Shown: in pieces, positions 22,355 to 34,369 of the stretch
Position numbering within the stretch: position 1 is the first letter of the stretch
Layout: each line of letters begins with the position of its first letter
Assembly: GCA_946406115.1 (NCBI GenBank)
Contig: OX291555.1
Location: 11,426,001-11,490,000 of the forward strand
Direction of reading: 5' to 3'
Source: Apoda limacodes
Taxonomy: Eukaryota > Arthropoda > Insecta > Lepidoptera > Limacodidae
DNA length: 64,000 bases
The notes under the pieces: model-generated
What the model was told of the DNA's origin: nothing
The model's input: only the letters and a program-made list of their open reading frames with translations
Database searches by the model: none
Position numbers and translations under genes: made by a program

Positions 22355-24047
22355 TTATTCTAATTTTAATTGAAATGGCGTAGTTTTTTTGGAGTGGCTG
22401 GCTTTTCTCTTGTGCTCAGTAGCAGGGGTCTCTCTAATAAGGCTCCAACAGTAATCCGCGAGCATAGCAGGCTCCCATCTGCCTTGAAATCGCTTTTCAA
22501 ATGCAACAACATCTTGGTGAAAGCGTTCGCCATGTTCGTCACTGACTGATCCCATATTTTCAGGGAAAAAGTCCAAATGCGAGTGAAGAAAATGCAACTT
22601 AAGTGACATATTGCATCCCATTTTATAGTAACAGTCCAATAAAACTTTTATTTTTTCGCGAAAATCTTCAGATTTCTTGTTACCAAGGAAATTGTTAGTG
22701 ACATCGACAAAAGCGTTCCATGCTTGTTTTTCAATATTATTGAGAGCAGATATAAAAGATGGATCTTGAATCAGTTTTTTTATGTCTGGAGCTACGAAAA
22801 CACCCTCTTTAATTTTCGCGTCACTAAGCTTGGGAAACTTTTGCTTGAGAAACTGGAAAGCCGCACCTTCTTTGCTTATTTTTTTCACAAAATTTTTTAT
22901 GAGCCCCAGTTTGATGTGCAATGCCGGCAAAATAATTTTATCTTGCTCAACCAATGGTTCAAATTTTACGTTTTTCTGGCCCACTACTAGAGAGTGACGT
23001 AATGGCCAATCTTTTTTAATAAAATGTTGAGCTCGAGCTCGGCTATCCCACTCGCAAAGAAAACAACAATATTTTGTATAGCCTGACTGCAAGCCTGTTA
23101 ACAAAGCAACCACTTTAAGATCTGCACAAACTGGCCATTTATGATCTCTGTATTTAATTTTTTCTAATAAAAGTTTCATAACGTCATAAGTTTCTTTCAA
23201 ATTAGCACTATAAGCGAGGGGCAAGGACGGTAACTCATTCCCATTATGCAACAATACTGCTTTCAAGCTACTTTTTGAGGAATCAATAAATAAACGCCAT
23301 TCAGCAGCTACATGATTTTGCCCAAGCTGTGCCATTAATCCATTTACATCATTGCAAAAAACTAAGCCATCTTCTTTAGAATAGTACGGAACCAGTGAGC
23401 TATGTCGTTTACGATAAAAAGATACCTTCACATCTGATTCACATAGATTCCATTGCTGTAATCTGGATGTCAATAATTCTGCCTTATCAATGGGTAAATT
23501 TAATTCTCTTATTAAGTCATTAAGCCTAGTTTGATTCAATAAAAGTGGCTCAGCTGCACATTTTGGGACATATTAGGGGTCCTCGCTATTTTCACTATCC
23601 GTCGAACTCGAGTCGACTTCAACTGTCTGAATTAAATTTACTGGGCACTCAGGAACAGGTAACTCGTCAGAATGTGGCTGAGGTTTTATTACCGATGACA
23701 CGTTGGCATACTTAATACTTCGTTTTGATTTTTCAGAAAACCCCTTTAATTGCGTTGAACAAAAATAACAATCGACGGCATGATTCGTTGGCTCCATCCA
23801 CACCATTGGCGTACCAAATGGCATTTTTTTAGTTGTTCCCTTACACCAACCATTGAGATATGTATAACATCTTAAGCAGCACACTTTAGGAACCCATGAC
23901 TTGTCTTGATTCCTTACGACACGGTTAAAATAAGCTTGATAGCACTGTTTAATTAAGTCAGAAAGTGGTTTTTTTTTTCGATTTCGGCGTAAACTCGCCA
24001 CAAATATAGCAAAATAAATCAGGACTGTTAACACACACTCGCGACAT
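22355..24047 (-). pseudogene. Multicopy metazoan protein family of unknown function, nearly intact copy
   Basis: The ATG at 24047-24045 (MSRVCVNSPDLFCYICGEF) opens a frame that is displaced by one base in an A10 run (T10 at 23969-23978). It then continues PLSDLIKQCYQAYF, WVPKVCCLRCYTYL and TNHAVDCYFC down to a TAA at 23575-23573. The same frame resumes at once and stays open for 394+ codons, with LLTSRLQQWNLC, RLFIDSSKSSLK, YTKYCCFLCEWDSRA, LPALHIKLGLIKNF, GCNMSLKLHFLHSHL and SVSDEHGERFHQD, to the stop at 22355. Total about 564 codons, no introns. Paired C-x2-C motifs suggest a zinc-binding N-terminus. Such intronless proteins recur in many copies in arthropods and other animals (recalled, not searched); the role is unknown and a mobile origin is possible. 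One frameshift and one stop are the only breaks. Confidence 0.7.
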
Positions 24048-24340
24048 TTTAGAAGTCAGTTAATATACTAACAAATGCACTATGTTCCATTTGCAAAAGT
24101 AATAAGTTTCCGGACTACCCGCATTTTAACGTTTGTAGGTAGGTAAAAAAATAAAAAAATATTTATCCCTATAACCAGATGTAATATCGAAATAAAATGC
24201 ATACAGTATTTTATATTGGTCAAGCTTATTATGAAATAATATGAATTGGGTCAGATATTTTTTAAGTGTTGAGTAGTGTAATTATTTGTTATTGTAGAGA
24301 AACACTGTGTAGGTAGGTCATTATTTTTAGCAAATCAGTG
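24048..24340. other. Short spacer without gene
   Basis: AT-rich, no frame of note. It holds the 5' flank of the minus-strand gene; no TATA-type promoter can be named with confidence. Confidence 0.35.
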
Positions 24341-25262
24341 TCAATTTGTGCATTCATACATTATACAAGCAAAGATATATTGGCAAGGAACAGTTAAAAT
24401 ATCAATTTCCCTAAATAGATCCCTAAGAGAAATTCTAGGTCTTAATTTATAGATTGACCGTACTGTTCTCTTTTGCAAAATAAAGACTGTATCAGTATCA
24501 GCTGCCTTACCCCAAAGCAAAATGACATAAAACATGACGGAATGGAAATAACTAAAGTAGACCAAGCGAGCAGTGTCGACATCTGTAAGCTGCCTATAAC
24601 TTTTCTAACTGCATATGCAGCTGAACTAAGTTTCCCTGCAAGAACTGAGATGTGAGGGTTCCACTGCAGCCTATTGTCTAATGAATACCTAGAAACACTT
24701 TTGAGTCTAATAATTCTATTTCTTCTCCGTTTAAGCCTAATTTTGTACTTATATTTCTGACATCTGGCATCATAAATTTTAAACGCTTAGTCTTTTTCGC
24801 ATTAAGAAGTAAGTTATTTGCCGTAAACCACTGAAGAACCTGAGAAAGTGCACTATTTACGTCGTCAAAATTAGTTTTATTTCTGTCAACTTTAAATAAA
24901 AGAGAAGTGTCATCTTCAAATAGTAAAATCTTGCACAGCTTCACCACAATAAAAGGCAAGTCATTTATATAAATTAAAAATAGAAAAGGACCTTAAATAA
25001 ACCCTTGAGGACTAATATTAATTCTGAGCCATTGGATTTTACTTCTGAATTCTACTAAAATATGAGCTGATAAGCTCAAGAGCCAAATCTGCAATACCAT
25101 AATGTCTCAGTTTTCGTATAAGAGTTTCATGCTGCACGCAGTCGAATGCCTTTGATAGATCACAGAAGATACCGATGGCATTTTGTGACTGATCCTAAGC
25201 ATCAAATATATGTTGTATAACACACATATATACACTTGCGTCAGTTGTGGAACGCCCTTTTG
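24341..25262 (-). mobile_element. LINE RT fragment (Jockey/CR1-like), minus strand
   Basis: From 25262 down: GRSTTDASV, CDLSKAFDCVQHETLI and RHYGIADLALELISSYF (RT blocks), FLIYINDLPF near 24950, then LLFEDDTSLLFKV (24678-24959) where the catalytic YADD is FEDD, then the thumb VLQWFTANNLLLNAKKTK, and a C-terminal part SVMFYVILLWGKAAD and FILQKRTVRSIYKL (24341-24565). Several stops and frame changes are present. The 5' end is missing. Confidence 0.8.
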
Positions 25263-26050
25263 TAATTTAATTGTCAATTCCTAATTTGGCAAGTTCATCC
25301 AGCATGTGAATATCGCTGTTAATGAAGTAAAACGCATAGTTTTCTGCCATATTATGCTTCGTTATGCCTACCAAGACCCGTTCGGACAATGGTCTCATCA
25401 ACTTGATTCTCAAATACTGAAGAACCACAATATATTCTGACAAAGTTTCTCCCGGTTTTTGTACCCTCGTTCGAATTTCTTACTCGAGCTTGTAGTCCTG
25501 GTCTTAAAACTTAAACTGATGGATGAGCTAAACTTAAATCAGTTCTTTTTTGCATTTATACAACTTTAATGCAACGTCAGTCAGCAAAGCTTAGCTCGTC
25601 CAGTTGATTTAAAAATTCAACGGGGTAAGTACGTCCGTTATAAGAAAGTTTAAACTTTTTTAAATCAAAGTGTTTATATTGTGAAAAGCAACGTGGGCTT
25701 TCACGTCTGCCTTCTTTTAAAAACGCGCGATCCATTAAAGAATCTCATTCAGCAGGGTCGGAGTTTTCCAATGGTCGGCCTCTCGGTATCGGAATCGGTG
25801 GTAAGTCCATTAGTGTATCGTTCCTTGAAAATTGGCCTGTGGAATCTCTAGTCTGGTTTGCCATTGACACAGTATGTTATAATGTTACTTCCGTTTCCTC
25901 TTAACGTGAGGGTTGCGTTATCCCTTCGTTGTCTACCCTATCCGGTTCCCTAATGCTTTCGGTGAGTGGTAATAATTTTGCTGCCGTTACTGGGTCTGTG
26001 TAAGTTTCCCCTTCTATGTTTTCTAAAGCGGCTTTACAGTTTATTGTCTA
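25263..26050 (-). mobile_element. LTR-retrotransposon gag-like fragment, minus strand
   Basis: Minus-strand translation gives SMANQTRDSTGQFSRNDTLM near 25870, FDLKKFKLSYNGRTYPVEF and LNQLDEL near 25600-25660, and RTRVQKPGETLSEYIVVLQY, RIKLMRPL near 25380-25480. This order (substrate segment F-NG---VEFL, then GE-LSEYI) is that of retrotransposon capsid proteins. Stops interrupt it. The downstream part is replaced by the LINE fragment at about 25262. Confidence 0.5.
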
Positions 26051-26274
26051 TATGAAAAGCAAAAAAAAATTCTAAGTTCATAATAACTAACTAATTTCAC
26101 TTTTCACCACTTCGCACAAAGCATTTAGCTTCTTATTCGTTCGCATCAATTGCAAAATTAAAATTTCAATAAAAAAAGTTTTTTTAAATATTAAGTAATA
26201 GAGTCTCTACATCTAATAAATTTCTTTGTGAGAAAACTCAACAAAAAAATATTTTTTCCTGTTGAGAATTATAT

Positions 26275-26820
26275 ATTTACTAGCTGACCCGCCGAACGTT
26301 GTTTCTTTTTTTACCGCACCAATCTATTGTGAAAGAGTTGTACTAATTAAGAAACCTTCCCCGGCGTGTGCATAAAAACTTACCAAATTTTTTTTACAAT
26401 GCGTTTACCCGTATAGCGCGAGTCCGACTCGCAATTGACCCTGTCCGACTCGCACTTGACTCTTTTTTTCTTTCTTAGAAACCTTCCCCGGCGTGATCAT
26501 AACAACTTTCCAAAATTTCATTACAATCGGTTTACCCTTATTGCGCGAGTCTGACTCGCACTTGACCCTTTTTTTTCTTTCTCAGAAACCTTTCCCGGCG
26601 TGTGTATTACCACTTACCAAAATTTCATTAAAATCGGTTTACCCTTATTGCGCAAGTCCGACTTGCACTTGACCCTTTCGGAAAATCCTTTTTATCGGAT
26701 GCCTACGTAATACAAATAACACACCCTCCAAGTTTCAGGTCTCTACGATCAGCGGTTTAGGCTGTGCGTTGATCCGTCAGTCAGTCGTTCAGGACAAAGC
26801 ATTTTATATGTATAGATTTC
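26275..26820. repeat. Retroelement 3' end with a three-copy internal tandem repeat
   Basis: It begins TAGCTGACCCGCCGAACG and ends near ATATGTATAGATTT, the layout of a repeat family frequent in Lepidoptera (a second member starts at 58645, CTAGCTGACCGGGCAGACG). Inside, a unit starting GAAACCTTCCCCGGCG and ending in GCGAGTCYGACTCGCACTTG occurs at 26351, 26478 and 26585 (spacing 127 and 107 bases). Confidence 0.65.
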
Positions 26821-27424
26821 CACAAATCCATACAGTTTTAAGTATAATTAAATTAGTCATTTCATATTCATTTGCCACAGATATACCATTAGTACTTGTA
26901 ACTTAGTAGTAAACATTAGTACTCTTTCTCATATCGGTTACGTTAAGTGAAGTAAGAATTCACTGCAATGAAGCACAAACTAGGTGCTTGTATAATATAT
27001 AAACAATAAAGCTTGAGTCACTTGACTCAGTACTCGTATAAGGAAATAATGAAACAACAATTGTCATTAATATCAAACACAATCTATAAATTTCTATAAA
27101 AAGTTTCTTGCAACCAAGGGCGGATCCAGATTAAATAACAGATAGTTATGAAGTTTGATCAAAATCGGTTCAGTAGTTTAGGAGTCCATCGCGGACAAAC
27201 AACGTGACACGTAATTTTTTTGTATGGTTGGGCGTAAATTCCTATCCAATCCTAATTATCATCCATATATATGTTCCTATATACCTACCTATCACAAAGA
27301 GAAAGATCGCCGCACCAGTGCCATCTGCGACCAGTGGTTTAGCAAAGCTCAAATAAGAAGCATCGAACGCACCGCGCCGCCGCTGCCTATATATCTATCA
27401 TTTAATTTGAAGTTTAATAATGAT
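26821..27424. other. Stretch without recognised gene
   Basis: AT-rich with another repeat-like tail at 27110-27215 (TTGATCAAAATCGGTTCAGTA, then GTGACACGTAATTTTTTTG). No coding signal. Confidence 0.4.
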
Positions 27425-28033
27425 TAGTTATAATATTGTTTATTCACACGCGTAAGTGTTGTTAACGAATAAGAAGAAGAGTGAACTTTTGGATAGAATT
27501 ATGTATGTACGCTAACTACGAACTTTTTTAATATAAATAAATAGGTATTCTACTTCGGCACCTGAATAAGGTATAAAGTGGTAAGTCCTGCCCAAATTTC
27601 CTCTGTGTTCTTAGATTTTATTCCAGGATTAACGCCACGCCTGAAAAATAATAAATACCACGCTTCCATAAATACCGCGCTTCCATAAATTATACCATGG
27701 TACCCTAAGAGGACTGCTGACACGCTACGACCTTATTTACTTGGACCATGGGTCGTTGCGACAACGGCAGCCAACACGAGGAGCTGACGCAGCTCATGCA
27801 ACCAGGTCGCCTGCTCGATCGGCGTTGCGACATCGACAGCTAGCACGAGGTGCTGACGCAGCCAACGTGACACCGCGGTTACCTGCCCATCGCCAATACC
27901 TCGTCTTCGACAATATAATTCCAACATCGAAATAGTATAGACTTAGGTTAATTAATTTGTAATTTTATATTTTTATTAAATTAGTTTAATCATTTTGGTT
28001 TTTTTTGCATCCTTCGGCTGTGGCCTCCGTAAT
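27425..28033 (+). repeat. Putative 5' LTR of the errantivirus
   Basis: The segment lies directly upstream of a primer-binding site and could start at AGTTATAATATTG (27425) by the AGT-type start of gypsy-group LTRs, ending CCGTAAT. No second copy was found downstream because the 3' end of the provirus is lost, so the left limit is a guess. A short GC-rich inner repeat (GACAACGGCAGCCAACACGA against GACATCGACAGCTAGCACGA, 27757-27858) lies within. Confidence 0.35.
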
Positions 28034-28051
28034 TGGCGCAGTCGGTAGGAT
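28034..28051 (+). promoter_or_regulatory. Retroviral primer-binding site
   Basis: TGGCGCAGTCGGTAGGAT directly follows the putative LTR and precedes gag by about 330 bases. This 18-mer is the tRNA-Ser-type primer-binding site characteristic of gypsy-group insect elements (established knowledge). Confidence 0.75.
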
Positions 28052-28969
28052 TTCTTGAATATAGCTAGTTAGAAAGTGCAAAATTTTCGCGGCTGACTAC
28101 GCTTTCAAGCTTCGTCGAGAAATCCAAAAAGAACCTGAGGACCATCACCGGATAAGAATCTAGCAATCGATTCCGCAGAGAAACCGCTATGAAATTTATG
28201 TAAGTACACTTGAATCTTTCTTGTGTTGCTTCCTTTTTGTGTAATATCCCCGTCCAAAATTTTTCATCCCAAAACTTCGGGAACTGACGAGTCTGCAACT
28301 TCCAGGCAGTCTCGTCGCCAAGAGATCTTAGATTCATATAGAAACATTAGATTTAGAGATTTAGAGATAAATTCTAGTTTAAAAATGTCCCAAGATCCCG
28401 ATACTATTATAAAGGCTTTACGCCTAGTGCCGGAATTTGACGAGAACCCTAATATTTTAACAAAATTTATAACAATCTGTGACCAGTTAGTCTCAGCATA
28501 TGCTAGTGAGGAAGAAGGTAGCGAATTAAGTAATTTATTTTTAGTAAATGGTATATTAAATAAAATCACAGGACCCGCGGCTAGTAAAATAAATTCAAAT
28601 GGAATTCCAGAGAACTGGCTTGGCATTCGCTCAGCGGTTGTTAATAATTTTTCAGACCTAAGGGATGAAACAGCCCTCTACAATGAACTTTTTTTAGCCA
28701 CGCAGGCTAAAACCCGGGAAATGAACTTGAATGAGTGTACAGGATATGAAGAAAATGACAACTCTGACTATTATTACAGTGAACCTTATTATTACTACCA
28801 TACTGGCCAAGCAGACAGTGACCCTTGTTACCAAAACTACGATTATGAGAGCTTACAATACACTGACATGCCCCATAGCGGCAACGATCTTGCCGAAGTG
28901 CCTCAAATTTCATTAAGTAACCAAGAACAGGATTTTCAGCCAAGTCCTTCATCAAAAAGACCAAAATAG
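28052..28969 (+). pseudogene. Errantivirus gag, internally deleted
   Basis: A leader runs to the ATG at 28385 (MSQDPDTIIKALRLVPEFDE), which opens 194 codons to TAG at 28967-28969. The first half is capsid-like (NNFSDLRDETALYNELF); the second half is Tyr/Asp-rich (YYYYHTGQAD) and ends SPSSKRPK. The product would be the capsid precursor of an insect gypsy-type endogenous retrovirus. Compared with the usual length of over 400 residues it is short, and the join around TQAKTREMN to NECTGYEEN suggests an internal deletion that removed the C-terminal capsid. The frame also stays open upstream of the ATG to about 28223. Confidence 0.7.
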
Positions 28970-31026
28970 AGTTAAACCTTCAGACACAGAGACAACTCCC
29001 CTATATTAGCATATCGAATCCCCCTCTCAAATTTTGAATAGACACAGGTGCTAACCAGTCCTTTTTGAGTCCTGAAGCGGCAGAAAAATATTTTCCCCAT
29101 GTACCATTAAATTACGCCCCTTTTGAAGTGACAAATGTTCACGCTACTTCCAGGAATAATTATTCTATTACCATACCTACTTTTTCAGAATTTCAGGACA
29201 AAGAAAATATTAAATTATTCGTTTATAAATTTCATGAATATTTTGACGGACTTTTAGGACTTGACTTATTAACTAAGTGGGAAGCAAAAATAGACTGTTT
29301 AATTCGCGTAATGTAAACTTGTACGAAGATATAATACCAGCAAATTCATCAAAATTATTCAGAATCCCTATTAACGCTCCCGATGGAGAAGTTTTAGTTA
29401 ATCAACAAATTTTATGCAACTGTATAATTCATGAATGTATAACCACAGTATCAAATAACCGCGGAATAATCGAAATTGAAAACCCGTCCCATAACGATAT
29501 TATATTTTATTTAGATCGCCCTGCTCAAGCTGTAACCTTTAATATCGAGTGCACGCGCACTGAACACGACTCCAGTCGTGTAGATAAAGTAATAAAAAAC
29601 CTGCGTACGGATCACTTAAACGAGGAAGAAAAAAATAACTTAGTTCGCCTATGTTCGCGTTATGCTGACGTCTTCTTTCTATAGAAGCCGAACCACTTAC
29701 ATTCACCAATAAAATTAAACACCATATTAGAACAACAGATGAAGTCCCTATCTACACTAAAAGCTATCGTTATCCCTTTGTACATCGCCAGGAAGTTAGA
29801 AATCAAATTTCAAAAATGCTTGAACAAGGAATAATTAGGCCCTCGGAATCTGCCTGGAGTTCACCCATCTGGGTAGTTCCTAAGAAATCAGACGCATCGG
29901 GTAAACAAATATGGCGATTAGTAGTTGATTTCCGAAAACTCAACGAAAAAAACAATAAATGACAAATATCCGATTCCAAATATTTCATACGTCCTTGACA
30001 AATCAGGAAAATGTCAATATTTCAGCACCCTTGATTTAGCCAGTGGTTTTTACCAGGTAGAGATGGACCCCAATGATATCCCAAAAACCGCGTTCAATGT
30101 AGAGCACGGCCACTCAATATTTATGAATGCCGATAGGGCTCAAAAATAGCCCATCAACCTTTCAAAGAGTGATGGATAACGTCCTGAAAGGCCTCCAAAA
30201 TTCAATCTGTCTGTTGTACCTTGATGACATAATTATTTTCAGTACGTCCCTCCAGGAACATATAATAAATCTTGAACGCGTATTTCAGAGACTCAGGGAA
30301 TCAAACTTCAAAATCCAGATGGGCAAATCCGAATTTTTGAAATTAGAGACCGCCTACATAGGACACATTATTAGCAATCACGGTATCAAACCAAACCCTG
30401 ATAAAATAGAAGCCATAGAAAAGTACCCCTTACCCCAAACTCCGAAACAAATAAAACAATTTCTCGGTATAATTGGTTACTACAGAAAGTTTATTCCAGA
30501 CTTCGCTCGAATAACGAAACCCTTAACACAATGCCTAAAAAAGGGAAGAAAAATCAACTTTGACTCTCAGTATATAAACAGTTTTGAAAAATGTAAAAGT
30601 CTCCTTACTAATGACCCCATGCTTCAATATCCCAACTTCAACAAAGAATTTATTCTTACGACAGACGCTTCTAATATAGCCATTGGTGCTATTTTATCCC
30701 AAGGAACAGTAGGATCAGATAAACCTATCTCAAATGCTTCTCGCACGCTTAACGAGAACGAAATTAATTTCAGTACGATAGAAAAAGAGCTTCTAGCCAT
30801 AGTTTGGGCTACGAAATACTTTCGGCCATACCTTTTTGGACGAAAATTCAAAATTATTACAGATCATAAGCCACTTCAGTGGATTATGAATATTAAAGAA
30901 CCCAATTCCCGACTCACTAGATGGCGCTTTAAGCTCAGTGAATACGACTTTATAGTCATTTACAAAAAGGGAATAAGTATCACAAACGCAGACGCTCTTT
31001 CACGCGTGGAAATTCACAACGAATGA
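28970..31026 (+). pseudogene. Errantivirus pol: protease, reverse transcriptase, RNase H
   Basis: A protease is seen by IDTGANQSFL near 29040, just after an in-frame TGA. A connecting region covers 29277-29684. RT starts near 29690 ([34 protein letters not shown]), breaks at a TGA near 29960 and again near 30140 where the frame changes, then carries LLYLDDIIIFS (catalytic YxDD, about 30215) and KIEAIEKYPLPQTPKQI. RNase H has FILTTDASNIAIGAILSQG, EKELLAIVWA and ITDHKPLQW, to the stop at 31024-31026. The enzymes would copy and process the viral RNA. At least four breaks make it non-functional as it stands. Confidence 0.85.
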
Positions 31027-32450
31027 AAAAAGTTCAATAGTAGCAAATCCATCAGAAAATCTTACCGCTATCTCAAATTCTGAAACATTGAGTAACGAAA
31101 ACCCCATTCTAGAAGTCCCAATCACTGACGAGCCCCTCAATAAATTTCATAGACAGTTATGCTTGACCTTAGTAGGTGACATAAAAAAGAAACCGACCGC
31201 AAGCAAACCATTTGACACGCACACACGCACTTCTGTACAAATCTCAGAATCGCATTTAGAATCTGACGTAGTCAATGCCATCAAGGAATACGTTAACCCT
31301 AAAATAAAAACCGCCCTTCTTATTTCTCCACCCTTAGCTATGTATTCTATTATACCTATTATTCAAGATAAATTTAAGAGTTCATCGACGAATCTTGTAT
31401 TAGCCAAAACCGAACTAGAAAATATCAAAGATTATTTAAAGCAACAGGAAATAATTAATTTACTTCACGAAGGTAAAACTAATCACCGTGGTATTAATGA
31501 GTGCTACTTAGCACTCTCACGAAAATATTACTGGCCTAAGTTAAAAGATCACATAACTAAGTACATAAACGAGTGCACTATATGTGGTCAAGCCAAGTAT
31601 GATCGCAATCCTATAAAACAAAAGTTCAATATTGTTCCCCCCGCCAAAAAGCCTTTCGAAAATATTCACATGGACCTATTTACAGCACAAAACGAGAAAT
31701 TTTTAACCTTCGTAGACGTTTTTTCTAAATACGGTCAAGCTTTTCATCTCAGAGATGGCACAGCTATTAGCATATGACAAGGATTATTACAATTTTGTAC
31801 TCATCACGGACTACCCTTCACTATAGTAACGGACAACGGAACTGAATTTACAAATCAATTATTCGCAGAATTAACACGCTTACACGGAATAATTCACCAT
31901 AGAACCCTTGCTCATACACCAAACGAAAATGGTATTATAGAAAGATTCCATTCGACAATCCTGGAACACCTTCGAATTTTAAAATTACAACAAAAAGACG
32001 AACCTGTAATAAACTTAATGCCTTATGCAATAATAGCGTATAATAGTTCTGTTCATAGTTTCACTAAATGACCATCATTTTGACCCTACAGACCCCTTAG
32101 ACTTAGACCTAAGTACAAACATTTTACAACAGTACGTACAAACGCACCGAGACCAAATGAAAACAGTTTATGACATTATTAACGACTCAACTTTAGAACA
32201 CCGTACAACCCTAATAGAAAACAGGAATAAAACCCGCGAACCTGAGGTTGAATATCAACCCCAACAACAAGTGTTCATAAAAAATCCTCTGGCAAACCGT
32301 CAAAAGTTAGCCCCAAGATACACTTAAGATACCGTTTTAGCTGACCTACCAATGCATATTTACACTTCCAAAAAACGTAATCCTATAGCTAAATCCCGTC
32401 TAAAACGCGTCCCAAGAGTCGCGTCTAAAGAGCTCAAAATTGTTGCAGGA
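31027..32450 (+). pseudogene. Errantivirus pol: integrase
   Basis: A frame open at 31088-31777 has the H-H-C-C zinc-binding region (HEGKTNHRG … CTICGQAKY) and the start of the DDE core (HMDLFTAQNEKFLTFVDVFS). After a TGA at 31775-31777 the core continues with IVTDNGTEFTNQL and ENGIIERFHS, giving the D,D-35-E arrangement. A further break lies near 32068, and the C-terminal part (QQVFIKNPLANRQKLAPRYT, HIYTSKKRNPIAKSRLKRV) has another stop near 32325. It would insert the provirus into host DNA. Confidence 0.8.
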
Positions 32451-32454
32451 TACT

Positions 32455-32810
32455 GCTGACAATAACTCTACATCTGACAGAAGCCAGGAGATAAAACTTG
32501 AGAGTCTGGATGATGGACCAGGACTATTACCATTCAAACTGGGACCGACCAAACTTATAACACATTACCACACTTTCTTACAATATGTTCACTTAAATGA
32601 CATCGAAAATAAATAATAGACCATTCAGATGCTATTAAGTACAACAATGCCATTAAGGTTCTAGAGAATAACCAAGACCGGTTATCTTCAGAATTTAATA
32701 ACCACATTAGTCTAAGCAAAGAATGGATGACTCAACATAGCCCAGTTTTATCCCAATTAGTGGAAAATCGGAAAAAAATAAATAGTACCCTAATTTTTAT
32801 GTTAAATTGG
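32455..32810 (+). pseudogene. Errantivirus env, N-terminal fragment
   Basis: Behind the integrase end a GCAG acceptor-like site (about 32445) precedes LESLDDGPGLLPFKLGPTKL and HYHTFLQYVHLN, followed by a stop near 32612 and a further readable coiled-coil-like part with NHISLSKEWMTQHSPVLSQL. Position and motif match the start of errantivirus envelope proteins, which mark this as a retrovirus-like rather than a plain gypsy copy. The frame is broken, and all downstream parts, including the membrane anchor and the 3' LTR, are absent, replaced by a Jockey fragment from about 32830. Confidence 0.65.
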
Positions 32811-32849
32811 CTTGGCGTACAGAAAAGCGGATATCCTAAAGTTAGCTAA

Positions 32850-34080
32850 ATTTTCTCAACTTCTAGCAATAATGGGCGAAAGCGTCGATGACCTGCTACA
32901 AGAGTTATTTAGTAGATTGGCTTTCTCTTTAGCACTATGGGCCAAGTCACCATCGGTCTCGCAATCTATCCCAGTCTGGCGACTTATAATGCCACACACG
33001 ACGCCAATTAGTTGGCCCAGATGGATCTGGTTGTGTGCATGACATTTGAGTCCGAACGAGAAAGTGGTCCGAGGAGCCAAGAGGCGCATCCACTGAGACG
33101 GAGTATCCGTCCGGACGAGTAGTCAGCAGAAGGTCCAGTAAGGAGCTCGTATGGTCCTCTATATCTGGTATTCTCGTTGGAGAAAGTACCAGCTGAGAGA
33201 ATCCATTGGTCAGAGCAAATTCATGAGCAGATATCCCTGCATAGTTATTGGGCGTTAAAGTCTCCCAAATTAACTAGTTCTGCTGTGGGATATTGCTCTA
33301 GAACTTTGTTAGTCGTCAAACTCAGGTGCGTGAAGAGTCGAGTTACGTCCGTGTCACCGCTATGAGACCTGTATAGGCACGCATAGATACAAGTGTGACC
33401 GTGCCGTTCTTGTCTTCAAGGCTATAAAGGCGGCAATAGTAGATATCCTCCCGGACGAAGATACATACACCGACACGACTCATAAAATTGTGTTCGAGTT
33501 TGTAGCCGAGATAGTGAAGGTATGATGTGTCGGCCGGACAGGATATCTGCGTCTCCAAAAGAATTGTCGGCTGCGCAGTCTCGAGATGGTGGTGGATTGC
33601 GTTAAGATTTGCGTGAATACCTCTGATGTTGCAAAAATCCACATTATGTGTGGATGGAGTAGCCGCTGTAAAAACTCTTTTCCTTTTCGTTCTCATGGCC
33701 ATTATATATAAAAAAAGTTACTTAGACTAAGGATTAGGATTCACTGCACAGACAGCTTAGAGGACAAAAGGTGCGGTACTAAGACAGCCGAAGCTCAAAA
33801 CAGCACGCTGTTTCTACGCCGAGCAATGACAGCAACGAGCACCGCCGGTCCTCCACTGTCCGCGGAGCGAATTCTCAAAGAGCTCTGGCAACCTTACTCA
33901 CCGCCAGGAACACAACTCTACTCAATATTAGTGTTATTATGGCCGCGGTTTTCTGTAAGGTGGAGGTACTTCCCCAGTTCAGGCCGCTCATTCGAGCAAG
34001 TATTCGCTATGCCCTGCTTTAGTTGTTCGGGTGGCTTATTCGAGCGAGTACTTGCAGTGCCCTACCTTTCTTGAAATAAG
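32850..34080 (-). mobile_element. Jockey-clade LINE, 5' part with internal deletion, minus strand
   Basis: The ATG near 33702 opens MAMRTKRKRVFTAATPSTHN, NVDFCNIRGIHANLNAIHHH and LLETQISCPADTSYLHYLG (endonuclease start), continuing through VCIFVREDIYYCRL to about 33343, then in another frame LLTTRPDGYSVSVDAPLG and SSDHFLVRTQMSC (endonuclease end). At about 32960 it jumps to TDGDLAHSAKEKANLL, skipping the linker present at 12500-12840: an internal deletion. It is the same family as 11190-13090. The stretch 33710-34080 is GC-rich and may be its 5' UTR. Confidence 0.75.
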
Positions 34081-34369
34081 AAATAAGATAGGATAAATAG
34101 GAAATAAGTTTTATTTATTTACGTTTGCCATCTTGAATTTAATTATCCATTAGTCAAGTTTTAATGGTTCGCTATGTGCTTCCCAAGGCCGCGTGCAAAA
34201 CGAAAAATCCGAAGAATTTTACGCGCTTTTATCTGCTAGGTATCGTCCGCTGCTCCAACCTCCAGACGAACGCTAAAATTAGATCTAGCATTTTCATATT
34301 TCAAAATAAAAAATAAAAAAATTGCATTGCTAAGCTTTTGAAGTCGAGAGCGTAGTTGAACGATACCAC
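34081..34369. other. Spacer without gene
   Basis: AT-rich with a GAAATAAGAAATAAGATAG run at about 34072. No feature assigned. Confidence 0.35.

Noticed and set aside
27733..27935. Gene in the GC-rich part of the putative LTR
   Set aside because: Both strands are open for about 64 codons because of a short internal repeat; no protein family is visible.
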